A DNA stretch of 64,000 nt from Nocardia coubleae NBRC 108252 (lineage in GTDB: Bacteria > Actinomycetota > Actinomycetes > Mycobacteriales > Mycobacteriaceae). Each line of letters opens with the position of its first letter. Position 1 is the first letter of the stretch. The translations under genes and the position numbers were made by a program. Below are positions 8,777 through 17,985 of this stretch, in pieces. Under the pieces are notes generated by a model. That model made no database searches, was not told the DNA's origin, and worked only from the letters and a program-made list of their open reading frames with translations. The stretch lies in NCBI RefSeq assembly GCF_001612805.1, contig NZ_BDBD01000025.1:62001-126000 (forward strand), read 5' to 3'.

Positions 8777-9853
8777 TCACCCGACCTGGGACAGGTATTC
8801 GCTGTAGAACAGTCCGAGACCCACGGCGGCCGCGATGCCTGCCAGGATCCAGAACCGGATGATCACCGTAGTCTCCGCCCACTTGCTCAATTCGAAGTGG
8901 TGGTGGAACGGCGCCATCTTGAACAATCGGTTGCGGGTGGTGCGGTACACCGCCACCTGCAGCACCACCGACGCCGCCTCGGCGACGAACAGCGCGCCGA
9001 TGACGACCATCAGCAGCTCGGTGCGGGTGGTGATGGACAGACCGGCCAGCATGCCGCCGAGGGCCAGCGATCCGGTGTCGCCCATGAAGATCTTGGCGGG
9101 CGCGGCGTTCCACCACAGGAAGCCGATGCAGGCGGCGGCGGCCGCCGCGCAGACCAGCGCGAGGTCGAGGGGGTCGCGCACGTTGTAGCACCCGGGTCCG
9201 GGGCTGGTGGCGCAGGCGTTGCGGTACTGCCAGAACGTGATGATGACGTAGGCGCCGAGCACCAGACTCATCGATCCGGCGGCGAGACCGTCGAGACCGT
9301 CGGTCAGGTTGACCGCGTTGGACCAGGCCACGACCAGCAGACACACCATGATCACGAACACCAGCGCGCCCATCGACACCGTCGACCAGTCACGCACGTA
9401 CGAGATGTGCTTGCTGCCGGGGGTGAGCCCGTTGTCGGCACGGAACTGCAGCACCAGCACCGCGAAGATCACCGCGGCACTGATCTGGCCGATGTACTTA
9501 CCGGCCGCCGACAACCCGAGGTTGCGCTGTTTGCGCAGCTTGATGAAGTCGTCGAGGAAGCCGACCACACCGAGTGCGGTGGTGAGCCCGAGTACGAGCA
9601 GGCCCGAGGCCGTCGGACCCTCGGCGTCGTAGCCGAGGCCGATCAGGTGCGAACCGAGGTATCCGGCCCACATACCGATCAGGATGGCGACGCCACCCAT
9701 CGTCGGGGTGCCGCGTTTGGCCTGATGGCTGGCCGGGCCGTCGACCCGGATCTCCTGGCCGAAGCCCTGTTTGGCGAAGACCCGGATCAGAAACGGCGTC
9801 AACAGGATCGACACCGCGAGCGCGATCCCCGCCGCGAACAAAATCTGCCTCAT
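8777..9853 (-). CDS. mraY: Phospho-MurNAc-pentapeptide transferase MraY
   Basis: MraY moves phospho-MurNAc-pentapeptide onto undecaprenyl phosphate, forming lipid I. The 358-residue protein has about ten membrane helices and conserved catalytic stretches: TPTMGGVAILIG, GFLDDFIK, NLTDGLDGLAAG, MGDTGSLALGG, and the C-terminal PFHHHFE histidine motif. The start overlaps the murF stop by 4 bp. Length matches the family. Confidence 0.97.
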   Translation of the reverse strand: MRQILFAAGIALAVSILLTPFLIRVFAKQGFGQEIRVDGPASHQAKRGTPTMGGVAILIGMWAGYLGSHLIGLGYDAEGPTASGLLVLGLTTALGVVGFLDDFIKLRKQRNLGLSAAGKYIGQISAAVIFAVLVLQFRADNGLTPGSKHISYVRDWSTVSMGALVFVIMVCLLVVAWSNAVNLTDGLDGLAAGSMSLVLGAYVIITFWQYRNACATSPGPGCYNVRDPLDLALVCAAAAAACIGFLWWNAAPAKIFMGDTGSLALGGMLAGLSITTRTELLMVVIGALFVAEAASVVLQVAVYRTTRNRLFKMAPFHHHFELSKWAETTVIIRFWILAGIAAAVGLGLFYSEYLSQVG

Positions 9854-11349
9854 CGAGCTGCCTCCGAGCTACCTTCCCCTGCCCTGGTCAGGTGTTCGGC
9901 GACGGCCCACAGACCGACCGCTTTCGACGCCTTGACCAGTACCACATCGCCGGCGGCGATTTCGTCGTCGAGCAGCGCGATGGCCGCCGAGATATCGGGT
10001 ACGAGGATCGACTCCTCGCCCCAAGAGCCTTCCATCACCGCTCCCTGGTGCATTCCCCGGGAGGGTCGTCCGGTGCCGACCACGATCAATCGGTCGACGT
10101 CGAGGCGCACGGCGAGCCGTCCGATCGCGTCGTGTTCGATGACCGAGGTGTCGCCGAGTTCGCCCATCTCCCCGAGCACGGCCCAGCTGCGGCGCGGTTC
10201 GGGGCCCGACTTGGCGAGGGTGACCAGCGCCTTGAGCGCGGCCCGCACCGAGTCGGGGTTGGCGTTGTAGGAGTCGTTGATGACGGTGATGCCGTCGGGC
10301 GTGGTCCGCACGTCCATCCGGCGCACCGACGCGGCCCTCGCCCCGGACAGCGCCTGGGCCACGGTCGCCAGGTCGGCGCCGCATTCCAGGGCGACGGCGG
10401 CGGCCGAGAGCGCGTTGCCGACCTGGTGCTCACCGTGCACGGCCAGCTGCACCGGCACCGATTCGCCACCCGCGTGCAGGGTGAAGCGGGCGCGGGCCTG
10501 GTCGTCGGTGGTCACATCGGTGGCACGGATATCGGCGTCGCCGGACAGGCCGACCATCACCACGCGCGCTTTCGTGCGCGAGGCCATGGCGGCGACGTTC
10601 GGGTCGTCGGCGTTGAGCACGGCCAGGCCCTCGGCCGGGAGTGCTTCGACCAGTTCACCCTTGGCCTGCGCGATGGCCTCGCGGCTGCCGAACTCACCGA
10701 GGTGGGCGGTGCCGACATTGAGCACCACACCGATGCGCGGCGGCGCGATGCGGGCCAGGGCGGCGATGTGGCCGACGCCGCGCGCCGACATCTCGAGAGC
10801 GAGGAACTTGGTGTCGGCGTCGGCGCGCAGGGCCGTCCACGGGTGGCCGAGTTCGTTGTTGAACGAACCGGGCGGGGCGACCACGGGACCCAGCGGTGCG
10901 AGCACGGCGGCCAGCAGGTCCTTGGTCGAGGTCTTGCCCGACGACCCGGTGACACCGACGACGGTGAGACCGGTGCGCTCGGCCAGCCGCTCGGTGCTCA
11001 CGCGTGCCAGTTCGGCCAGGGCCGCGAGCACGGCGGCACCGGAGCCGTCGCCGTCGTGGCTCAGGGCCACCGAGGTGGCGGGCACGGTGCCCGCGTCCGG
11101 CGCGACGACGATGGCGGGCACGCCGACCGGGCGTGCCGCCAGCACGGCGACAGCTCCGGCCTCGACCGCGTTGGCCGCGTAGTCGTGTCCGTCGGAGTTG
11201 GCGCCGGGTAGTGCGAGGAACAGATCACCGGGACCGATTCGGCGCGAATCGAATTCGACCGACCCGGTCACCAGTGCCTCGGGGTCGGGTACGTCGTGCA
11301 GCTCGCCGCCGACGACGTCCGCGATCTCCCGCAGTGTCATCTCGATCAT
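9850..11349 (-). CDS. murF: UDP-MurNAc-tripeptide D-Ala-D-Ala ligase MurF
   Basis: MurF completes the UDP-MurNAc-pentapeptide by adding D-Ala-D-Ala. The 499-residue protein has an N-terminal substrate-recognition domain (DSRRIGPGDLFLALPG), the P-loop VVGVTGSSGKTSTKD, the LEMSARGVGHIA segment and the C-terminal VINDSYNANPDSVRAAL motif. Start overlaps the murE stop by 4 bp. A second in-frame ATG three codons in would give MTLREIADVVGG, also plausible. Confidence 0.97.
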   Translation of the reverse strand: MIEMTLREIADVVGGELHDVPDPEALVTGSVEFDSRRIGPGDLFLALPGANSDGHDYAANAVEAGAVAVLAARPVGVPAIVVAPDAGTVPATSVALSHDGDGSGAAVLAALAELARVSTERLAERTGLTVVGVTGSSGKTSTKDLLAAVLAPLGPVVAPPGSFNNELGHPWTALRADADTKFLALEMSARGVGHIAALARIAPPRIGVVLNVGTAHLGEFGSREAIAQAKGELVEALPAEGLAVLNADDPNVAAMASRTKARVVMVGLSGDADIRATDVTTDDQARARFTLHAGGESVPVQLAVHGEHQVGNALSAAAVALECGADLATVAQALSGARAASVRRMDVRTTPDGITVINDSYNANPDSVRAALKALVTLAKSGPEPRRSWAVLGEMGELGDTSVIEHDAIGRLAVRLDVDRLIVVGTGRPSRGMHQGAVMEGSWGEESILVPDISAAIALLDDEIAAGDVVLVKASKAVGLWAVAEHLTRAGEGSSEAAR

Positions 11350-13070
11350 GAAACCGTCAAGTCCTCCGAGTCCGTGTGCGGACTGTGTTGTGCCAGTAGA
11401 GAATCCAGCTCCGCGGCGAGGACCTCACGGTCGTCGAAGGGATGCTTGACGCCCTGGATCTCCTGACCCGCCTCGTGGCCCTTGCCCGCGATGAGCACCA
11501 CGTCGCCGGAACGCGCCCAGGCGAGTGCGGCGGCGATGGCCGCCGCGCGGTCACCGATCTCGCGGATCTCGCCGCGGTCGGTGGCCGGGAGTTCGTGCGC
11601 ACCGGCGACCACGGCGGCGCGGATGGCCGCCGGGTCCTCGGTGCGTGGATTGTCGTCGGTGACGATCACCAGGTCGGCACCGCGTGCCGCCGCCGCGCCC
11701 ATGAGCGGGCGTTTGGCCGCGTCCCGGTCGCCGCCCGCGCCGACGACCACCGCGAGCCTGCCGCGGCCCGCGTCGGTGAGGTGCGCGCGCAGGGTGGCGA
11801 CCACCGATTCGATCGCGGCGGGTTTGTGCGCGTAGTCGACGACGGCGAGGAAGTCCTGTCCGCGTTCGACGCGCTGCATGCGTCCCGGCACGTCGACGGT
11901 GGCCAGCGCGGGCGCGGCGATCGCCGGATCGACCCCGGCGGCCGCGCAGGTGGCTACCGCGAGCAGGGCGTTGGCGACGTTGTAGCGGCCCGGCAGGCGC
12001 AAGCGGACGGTCAGCTCGCCGCTCGGGCCGACCGCGGTGAACTCCTGTTCGCCGCCGGTGGTTTTCACCTCACCGACAACCTGCCAGTCCGCACCGGTCG
12101 ACGCGGCGTGGGCGGGTGCCCCCGCACCTGCCTCGCCGGATGCGCCGGTGCGCCCGGGCTGCTCGGAGTCGATGCCCGCCGCGCGATCAGAGCTGCCGAC
12201 CGTGCGGCTCCGGGAGGTGTTCGCGGGGTCACCGGTCGAGACCGTGATCGGGGCCGGGAGGTCCGCGGCAAGGCGTCTGCCCCACTCGTCGTCCACGCAG
12301 ATCACCGAGGTGCGCGCGGCGATGGGCGAGTCCGGTTCGAACAGGCGGCGTTTCGCGGCGAAGTAGTCCTCGAAGTCCTTGTGGAAGTCGAGGTGGTCCT
12401 GGGAGAGGTTGGTGAACGCGCCGACGGCGAAGCGCACACCGTCGACCCGGCCGAGGGCCAGCGCGTGGCTCGACACCTCCATGACCACCGCCTGCACACC
12501 CTGCTCGACCATGGCCGCGAACATCGCGTGCAGCTGCGGCGCCTCGGGAGTGGTGAGCGCGCTCGGCACCCGCTGCCCGCCGATGCGGGTTTCGATGGTG
12601 CCGATCAGGCCGGTCGACAGGCCCGCCGCGACCAGACCCGCCTCCACCAGGTACGACGTGGTGGTCTTGCCGGAGGTGCCGGTGATGCCGACGATGCGCA
12701 GGCGATCGCTGGGGTGACCGTAGATCTCGGCGGACAGCTCGCCGAGCACGGCACGCGGGTCATCACGCACCAGCACGGGCACCGCCACCTCGCCGATCAG
12801 TTCGGCACCGGCCGCGTCGGTGAACACCGCGACCGCACCGCGCGCGACGGCGTCGGCGGCGAAACGGGCGCCGTGCGAGGTGGCGCCGGGCAGGCCGGTG
12901 AACAGGTCACCGGGGCGGACGGCGTTGGATCGTTGCTCGATGCCGGTGACGGTCACCTCGGCCGGTACCGGGGTGAGTGTGGTGGCGCCGGTGAGCTCCA
13001 GCAGGGCCTGCAGCGGCGTCGACGGCGGGGTGTTCGGCCGGAGCGCGTGCGGGCTGGACTGCGCGGGCAC
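11346..13070 (-). CDS. murE: UDP-MurNAc-L-Ala-D-Glu:meso-DAP ligase MurE (with low-complexity insert)
   Basis: MurE adds the third stem-peptide residue. The DNPR motif in VTDDNPRTEDPAAIR indicates meso-diaminopimelate as substrate. The 574-residue protein has the P-loop GITGTSGKTTT at about 129-138, MEVSSHALALGRVDGV around 197-213, and the C-terminal VDYAHKP segment. Residues about 282-326 form a serine/glycine/alanine-rich insert that canonical MurE proteins lack. The GTG at 13070 follows a strong GAGGAG ribosome binding site; the 57-bp gap to pbpB is the largest in this part of the cluster. Confidence 0.96.
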   Translation of the reverse strand: MPAQSSPHALRPNTPPSTPLQALLELTGATTLTPVPAEVTVTGIEQRSNAVRPGDLFTGLPGATSHGARFAADAVARGAVAVFTDAAGAELIGEVAVPVLVRDDPRAVLGELSAEIYGHPSDRLRIVGITGTSGKTTTSYLVEAGLVAAGLSTGLIGTIETRIGGQRVPSALTTPEAPQLHAMFAAMVEQGVQAVVMEVSSHALALGRVDGVRFAVGAFTNLSQDHLDFHKDFEDYFAAKRRLFEPDSPIAARTSVICVDDEWGRRLAADLPAPITVSTGDPANTSRSRTVGSSDRAAGIDSEQPGRTGASGEAGAGAPAHAASTGADWQVVGEVKTTGGEQEFTAVGPSGELTVRLRLPGRYNVANALLAVATCAAAGVDPAIAAPALATVDVPGRMQRVERGQDFLAVVDYAHKPAAIESVVATLRAHLTDAGRGRLAVVVGAGGDRDAAKRPLMGAAAARGADLVIVTDDNPRTEDPAAIRAAVVAGAHELPATDRGEIREIGDRAAAIAAALAWARSGDVVLIAGKGHEAGQEIQGVKHPFDDREVLAAELDSLLAQHSPHTDSEDLTVS

Positions 13071-13127
13071 AAGGCTCCTCTCTGAGAGTGATCGAGCGCG
13101 TGGGCAAGACGACGAGTCAGGTTACCG

Positions 13128-15011
13128 TCAGAGCCCGGCCTCCAGCACCAGCGGCCTAGGCTCCGGCGACGGCGGCACCCGGTCGCGCTGCAACGCCCAG
13201 GAAGCAATGGTGTGGAACAGCGGCGCGGCCGACCCGCCACCGGAGCCGTCGGAGCTGCGTACCGGCGCGTCGAGCATCATGCCGATCACGTAGCGCGGGT
13301 TGTCGGCGGGCGCCATCCCGGCGAAGGTGATGTAGAACGACGAGGTCGAATAGCAGCGGCACGCCGGGTCGACCTTCTGCGCGGTGCCGGTCTTGCCCGC
13401 CACCTGGTAGCCCTCCACGGCGGCCTGCGGCCCGGTCCCCATCTGCACCCCCATCGGGTCCTTCTGCACGGTCGCCTGGAAAACCGTGCGCAAGGTGGCG
13501 GCGGTCTGCGGGCTGACCACTCGCACGGGCTCGGGCTGCAGTTCCTCGGTGCGGGTGCCGTCGGGTGCGATCCTGGCCTTCACGATGCGCGGCGGGATGC
13601 GCAGGCCGTCGTTGGCGATGGCCTGGTACATGCCGGTCATCTGCAACGTCGTCATCGAAAGGCCCTGGCCGATGGGCAGATTGGCGAAGGTGCCGCCGGA
13701 CCACTGGTCGCGGGCGGGCACCTGCCCCGGGCTCTCGCCGGGCAGGCCGATGCCGGTGCGCTTGCCGAGACCGAAGCGGTCGATCATATCGGCGAAGCGG
13801 TCCTCCCCCACCCGTTGCGCGAGCATGAGGGTGCCGACATTGGACGACTTCCCGAAGATGCCCGTGGTGGTGTAGGGCGCCACGTCGTGTTGCCAGGCGT
13901 CGTTGACGGTGACGCCCGACATCCGGATCGAACCGGGCACCTGCAGTACTTCGTCGGGGTTGGTGAGCCCGTATTCGAGCGCGGCGGCGGCGGTGACGAT
14001 CTTGTTCACCGAGCCGGGTTCGAAGGGCTCCGACACCGACGGGTTGCTCATGTTCGCCGAGGCCCAGTGCTGGGGTCCCAGTGCGGGATTGAAGGTGTTG
14101 TCGTTGGCCATGGCCAGCACCTGGCCGGTCTTGGCGTCGAGCACGACCGCCGAGGCGGAGGCCGCACCGGAGAGCTGTTTGGCCTGCTGCACCTGCTGCT
14201 GCACGAAGTACTGCATGTCCTCGTCGAGGGTGAGCTCCACGCCGTGCCCGTTCACCGCGGGCTGCTGGTCGCGGTAGCTGCCGGGGATCACCGCACCGTC
14301 GGAGCCACGATCGTAGGTGCGGGAACCGTCGGTGCCCGCGAGTACCGAGTCGAGTGCCGATTCGAGGCCGATCTGACCGTGCCCGTCCCAGCCGGTCGCA
14401 CCGACCACATTGGCCGCCAGCGCCCCGCCGGGATATTCGCGCAGGTCCTGACGTTCGGAACCGACCTCGGGGAACTTGGTGGTGATCTCGGAGGCGATCC
14501 GGGGATCGACATTGCGGGCCAGATAGTGGAAGGGCTTGTCGCTGCGCAGCTTGTCGAGCAGCTCTTCCTCTTTCGGGCCGCTCGCGCCGAGCTTGTCGTG
14601 CACGAACTTCGCGATGTCCTTCAGGCGCTGCTCGGGGTCGGGCGCGTTCTCCTTGGTCTTCTTCGCGTCGGCGAGCTGCTGGCGCACCCGGACCGGTTGG
14701 AACGTCAGCGCTTTCGCGGTGATGGTGAAGGCCAGCGGGTTGCCGTAGCGGTCGGTGATCGGGCCGCGCACGGCGGCCTCGGTCTCCTTGGTCGTGCGCT
14801 GCGAGGCGGCCTGCGCGGAGAGTCCCGGTGCGGCGATGCTCTGGATGTAGAGCAGTTGCAGCGCGACCACGGCGAGGGTGGCCAGCATGGTGACCCGGCC
14901 GACGCCCAGGCGCAGCCGGATCGGCCGGTCCGGCGAGAGCGACCCGCTGCGCCGGGCCCTCGACGAGACCGGCCCGCGTCGCTGTCGCGACGCGGGCCCG
15001 CTCTGCCTCAT
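13128..15011 (-). CDS. pbpB: Class B penicillin-binding protein (PbpB/FtsI, PBP3)
   Basis: This is the septal transpeptidase that cross-links peptidoglycan with FtsW. The 627-residue protein has a basic cytoplasmic tail, one membrane anchor at about 38-58, a dimerisation domain, and a transpeptidase domain with all three active-site motifs: SXXK as SVNK (catalytic Ser about 334), SXN as SSN (about 388-390) and KTG (about 539-541). The ATG overlaps the stop of the FtsL-like gene by 4 bp. Confidence 0.96.
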   Translation of the reverse strand: MRQSGPASRQRRGPVSSRARRSGSLSPDRPIRLRLGVGRVTMLATLAVVALQLLYIQSIAAPGLSAQAASQRTTKETEAAVRGPITDRYGNPLAFTITAKALTFQPVRVRQQLADAKKTKENAPDPEQRLKDIAKFVHDKLGASGPKEEELLDKLRSDKPFHYLARNVDPRIASEITTKFPEVGSERQDLREYPGGALAANVVGATGWDGHGQIGLESALDSVLAGTDGSRTYDRGSDGAVIPGSYRDQQPAVNGHGVELTLDEDMQYFVQQQVQQAKQLSGAASASAVVLDAKTGQVLAMANDNTFNPALGPQHWASANMSNPSVSEPFEPGSVNKIVTAAAALEYGLTNPDEVLQVPGSIRMSGVTVNDAWQHDVAPYTTTGIFGKSSNVGTLMLAQRVGEDRFADMIDRFGLGKRTGIGLPGESPGQVPARDQWSGGTFANLPIGQGLSMTTLQMTGMYQAIANDGLRIPPRIVKARIAPDGTRTEELQPEPVRVVSPQTAATLRTVFQATVQKDPMGVQMGTGPQAAVEGYQVAGKTGTAQKVDPACRCYSTSSFYITFAGMAPADNPRYVIGMMLDAPVRSSDGSGGGSAAPLFHTIASWALQRDRVPPSPEPRPLVLEAGL

Positions 15012-15937
15012 CGGCCTGCCTCGGGAGCGACGATCTGCGGCGTCTCGCTCGGCGGGCCCGCGTCCGGTAACGGCGCGACATCCGGTGCCGGGGGCGGCGT
15101 GTCGGCCGGGGCCGCGGCTACCTCCACCCGATCGGGGACCAGTTGGGGTGCCGGTGCCTGAACCGGCGACTCCGACGGTGCCACGGGAGCGCCCTCGCCG
15201 GCGGGCGGGACCTGTGCCTGCGGCGAACCCGGTACATCCTGCGGTGATTCGGGCTGGGCCTGCGACGGATCAACCACGGGCGCGTTCGCCGCTCCGGCCT
15301 GGCCACCCGGTGCCGCGAGCACGGCGGGCGGAGTGTTGTTCGGAGCGGCGGGGTCGGTGGCCGGGGTGCCCGGCTGCACCGGGACCACCCGTTCGCCCTG
15401 CGCCTGGTGACCCGGCGCCGGGTTCTGTGTGGTCGTCGGCGGCCCGTTCAACGGCGGCGCGGGTGCACCCTGGGCGGGCGTCGGTGTGCCGATCACGGTC
15501 ACTTCCCCGCCGGGACCGATCACCAGACGCGCCGGATCCTTGGCCGGGATCATGCCGAGTTCCCGTGCGCGCGCGGCCAGTTCGGGAGCCGAGTCGGCGG
15601 CCGCGACCTCGCGCTGCAGTGCGGCCCGCTCGTCGGCGAGCGTTCGGTTGTCCGCGCGCATGTCGCCGAGCAGGTAGCTGTCCTCGGCGGCACGGGTGGT
15701 GAGCAGCAGGGTGAGCGCGAGACCGCAACCGAGCATGCCGATGATCGCGGTGACGAACGGGATGCGCCCGGCCATGGTCGAGGACCGATCGGGCAGCGAT
15801 ATCCCGTCGAGCAGCTGCTGGCGGGTGCGTTTGCGCGCGTAGGCCCGCTGCGCGGCACCGGACTTCACTCGTTCGGCCGCCTGCACGCGCCGGGCGGTAC
15901 GCCCCGGCACGGCAACGGTGCTCGTCCGCACGCTCAT
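15008..15937 (-). CDS. ftsL: FtsL-like divisome protein with long proline-rich tail
   Basis: The position between rsmH and pbpB and the layout match FtsL (Rv2164c in M. tuberculosis). It has a basic N-terminus of about 58 residues, one membrane segment (VTAIIGMLGCGLALTLLLTT, about 62-81), then a heptad-rich coiled coil (about 85-130, ADNRTLADERAALQREVAAA). FtsL acts with FtsB and FtsQ to activate septal synthesis. Unlike the roughly 100-residue FtsL of E. coli, about 160 residues of proline-, alanine- and glutamine-rich extracytoplasmic tail follow. Both ends overlap neighbouring genes by 4 bp. Confidence 0.88.
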   Translation of the reverse strand: MSVRTSTVAVPGRTARRVQAAERVKSGAAQRAYARKRTRQQLLDGISLPDRSSTMAGRIPFVTAIIGMLGCGLALTLLLTTRAAEDSYLLGDMRADNRTLADERAALQREVAAADSAPELAARARELGMIPAKDPARLVIGPGGEVTVIGTPTPAQGAPAPPLNGPPTTTQNPAPGHQAQGERVVPVQPGTPATDPAAPNNTPPAVLAAPGGQAGAANAPVVDPSQAQPESPQDVPGSPQAQVPPAGEGAPVAPSESPVQAPAPQLVPDRVEVAAAPADTPPPAPDVAPLPDAGPPSETPQIVAPEAGR

Positions 15938-16932
15938 CGTGTCCCCTCCTGTGTCCTCCCTGACCTCTCCGTGATCCGTTCGGCCGCACGCATCCGCACC
16001 GGAGCGGACCTCGGGTTGGCCTCGATCTCGGACTCGGTCGCCTTTTCCGCGCCGCGGGTGAGCATCCTGAACTCCGGTCCCATGCCGGGCAGTTCGACCG
16101 GCAGGTCCATCGGGGACCGGGACACGATCCGTGGCGCGAATTCCTGCTTCACCAGCCGGTCTTCGAGCGACTGGTACGACATCACGCAGATCCGCCCGCC
16201 CACGCGCAGCGCGTCGAGCGCCGCGGGCAGCGCGGCCCGCAGCGAGTCGAGTTCTCCGTTGACCTCCACCCGCAGCGCCTGGAACGTGCGCTTGGCGGGA
16301 TGCCCGCCGGTGCGCCGTGCGGCGGCCGGGATGGTGGCGTAGAGCACCTCGACCAGTTCGGCGCTGGTGCTGAACGGCTTGACGGCGCGGCGGCGCAACA
16401 CCTCCGAGGCGATCTTGCCCGCGAACCGTTCGTCGCCATAGGTTTTCAGCACCCGGGCCAGGTCGCCGTGGCTGTAGGTGTTGAGTACGTCGGCGGCGGT
16501 GATGCCGGTGGTGGGGTCCATCCGCATGTCCAGCGGCGCGTCGACGGAGTAGGCGAAGCCGCGGTCGGCCTCGTCCAGCTGCATCGATGACACGCCGAGA
16601 TCCATGAGAATCGCTGACACCGAACCGGTTTCGGCCAGTCCCGCCTCGGCGAGCGCCTGGGGGATGCCGTCGTAGCGGGTGTGCACCAGCGTGATCCGGT
16701 CGGCGTAGGGCGCAAGGCGCTCGCCGGCCAGTTTCAGCGCGTTGGTGTCGCGGTCGAGTCCGACCAGCCGCGCGTTCGGGTAGGTGCGCAGGAAGTGTTC
16801 GGCGTGCCCGCCGAGGCCGAGGGTCGCGTCGAGGTAGACCGCGCCCGGCTCGTCGAGTGCCGGACCGAGCAGGTCGTCGGCACGCTCGAGCAGCACTGGC
16901 ACATGACGGGGGTTCTCGGTGTCATGGTTCAC
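15934..16932 (-). CDS. rsmH: 16S rRNA (cytosine(1402)-N(4))-methyltransferase RsmH
   Basis: RsmH (MraW) methylates N4 of C1402 in 16S rRNA using SAM. The protein has the start HVPVLLERADDLL, the SAM-binding DATLGLGGHAEHFL (about 35-48), ILMDLGVSSMQLDEADRGFAY, and QALRVEVNGELDSL. The GTG at 16932 is chosen because it follows GGGAGG with good spacing and gives a normal N-terminus (332 aa). The longer in-frame extension to 17109 has no homologous character and no good ribosome binding site. Confidence 0.94.
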   Translation of the reverse strand: MNHDTENPRHVPVLLERADDLLGPALDEPGAVYLDATLGLGGHAEHFLRTYPNARLVGLDRDTNALKLAGERLAPYADRITLVHTRYDGIPQALAEAGLAETGSVSAILMDLGVSSMQLDEADRGFAYSVDAPLDMRMDPTTGITAADVLNTYSHGDLARVLKTYGDERFAGKIASEVLRRRAVKPFSTSAELVEVLYATIPAAARRTGGHPAKRTFQALRVEVNGELDSLRAALPAALDALRVGGRICVMSYQSLEDRLVKQEFAPRIVSRSPMDLPVELPGMGPEFRMLTRGAEKATESEIEANPRSAPVRMRAAERITERSGRTQEGTR

Positions 16933-17124
16933 CTCGACCTCCCGGGATACTGCCTCGCGTCGCAGACGGGTCGCCTTGCCACACAGTGCTTTTGGAATGA
17001 GTTGCTTACTCGGATGAGTGCGAATGCGTCGAGGTCTCTGACCGGGGCGCGGCACCTGGCGTCGGGGAAGTACGTCAGGGTCCACGCCCGGGCAGAGGCC
17101 TCGCAGCACTCGCGTGCTGCGGGG

Positions 17125-17556
17125 TCAGAAGATCCCGCCCAGCGACTCGTCTCTGGCTTGCGCGTAGTCCTCCTCGTGCTCGGCGAGGTAGGACTCCCAC
17201 GCCTGCTTGTCCCATATCTCGAGGAAGTCGACCGAACCGATCACCACGCAATCCCGGGTGAGTCCGGCATAGCGTTTGTGGTCCGGCGACAACGTGATCC
17301 GGCCCTGTGCGTCCGGACGCTGCTCGTCGGTTCCGGCCGCCAGTGCCCGGACGAAAGCCCTTGCCTGCGGGTTGCTTCGAGACGCCGCCGCGGCCCGCCG
17401 GGCGAGCGCGGTGAACTCTTCTTTCGGATACACGGCAAGGCTGTGGTCTTGACCCTTCGTGACCATCAACCCTCCCGCCAGATCGTCTCGGAACTTCGCA
17501 GGCAACGTCAGTCGCCCTTTGTCGTCCAATCGGGGGGTGTAGGTACCGAGAAACAT
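17125..17556 (-). CDS. mraZ: Transcriptional regulator MraZ
   Basis: MraZ is an AbrB-like DNA-binding protein that represses its own operon, the first gene of dcw. The 143-residue product has the two MraZ repeats, each with the DxKGR signature (LDDKGRLTLPAKFR at about 10-23; the second as DAQGRITLSPDHKRYAGL). Length matches the family. A set of GTGGG boxes lies 58-82 bp upstream of its start and probably forms the autoregulatory operator. Confidence 0.95.
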   Translation of the reverse strand: MFLGTYTPRLDDKGRLTLPAKFRDDLAGGLMVTKGQDHSLAVYPKEEFTALARRAAAASRSNPQARAFVRALAAGTDEQRPDAQGRITLSPDHKRYAGLTRDCVVIGSVDFLEIWDKQAWESYLAEHEEDYAQARDESLGGIF

Positions 17557-17613
17557 TCCCGGCCACCTCCCTACTGGATCACCTGGCCGTACGGCCTCTC
17601 CTGTAGTGCGCGA

Positions 17614-17638
17614 CCCACATTACCCCACTTTCCCCCAC
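17614..17638 (-). promoter_or_regulatory. Putative MraZ-binding repeats upstream of mraZ
   Basis: On the minus strand three GTGGG boxes occur at exact 10-bp spacing (17634-17638, 17624-17628, 17614-17618), upstream of mraZ. MraZ in other bacteria binds repeated GTGGG/GTGGAG boxes separated by 5 nt, so this matches a known operator design. The stretch 17557-17985 has no gene; besides these boxes it holds a second GTGGG array (17836-17859) and a terminator hairpin (17911-17946). Confidence 0.8.
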
Positions 17639-17835
17639 TTTCAATCGAAACCCTGGGTGATCCTGCTCCCCGCCAACACAATTCCGCAGGTCATGTCAGC
17701 TATCAATGAGATTCGGGATTATCGCGTGTTAGGACAACCCGCGCGGGTCGGCAATCCCCGGTTCCGACAACGTTCAGCAAACTTCCCAGGTGCCACCGGC
17801 GGACCCGTCGTTCGACGGCGTACGAGACTGCCCTG

Positions 17836-17859
17836 GTGGGGGATGGTGGGGAAGGTGGG
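17836..17859 (+). promoter_or_regulatory. Second GTGGG array, opposite orientation
   Basis: On the plus strand GTGGG occurs at 17836-17840, 17846-17850 and 17855-17859, spacing 10 and 9 bp. It resembles the MraZ boxes but faces the other way and lies about 220 bp upstream of them in the same non-coding stretch. It could be a second MraZ contact point, a distal dcw promoter element, or chance G-richness. Confidence 0.4.
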
Positions 17860-17910
17860 GGAACCGCCCTGCGAGTGCGATCCGGGCCGACCCGGACGCG
17901 GGCATGCGAA

Positions 17911-17946
17911 AGCGGTGCCGCACCCGCGACCGGGTGCGACACCGCT
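17911..17946 (-). terminator. Hairpin downstream of the DUF3040 gene
   Basis: A 16-bp stem (17911-17926 with 17931-17946, one mismatch) closes a CGAC tetraloop, 40 bp after the DUF3040 stop. It is a likely terminator separating that gene from the dcw promoter region; no strong U-tract is present. Confidence 0.7.
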
Positions 17947-17985
17947 TGCTATGCCGTTGTGCTCGACCTCACGGTCGGAGCAGGG

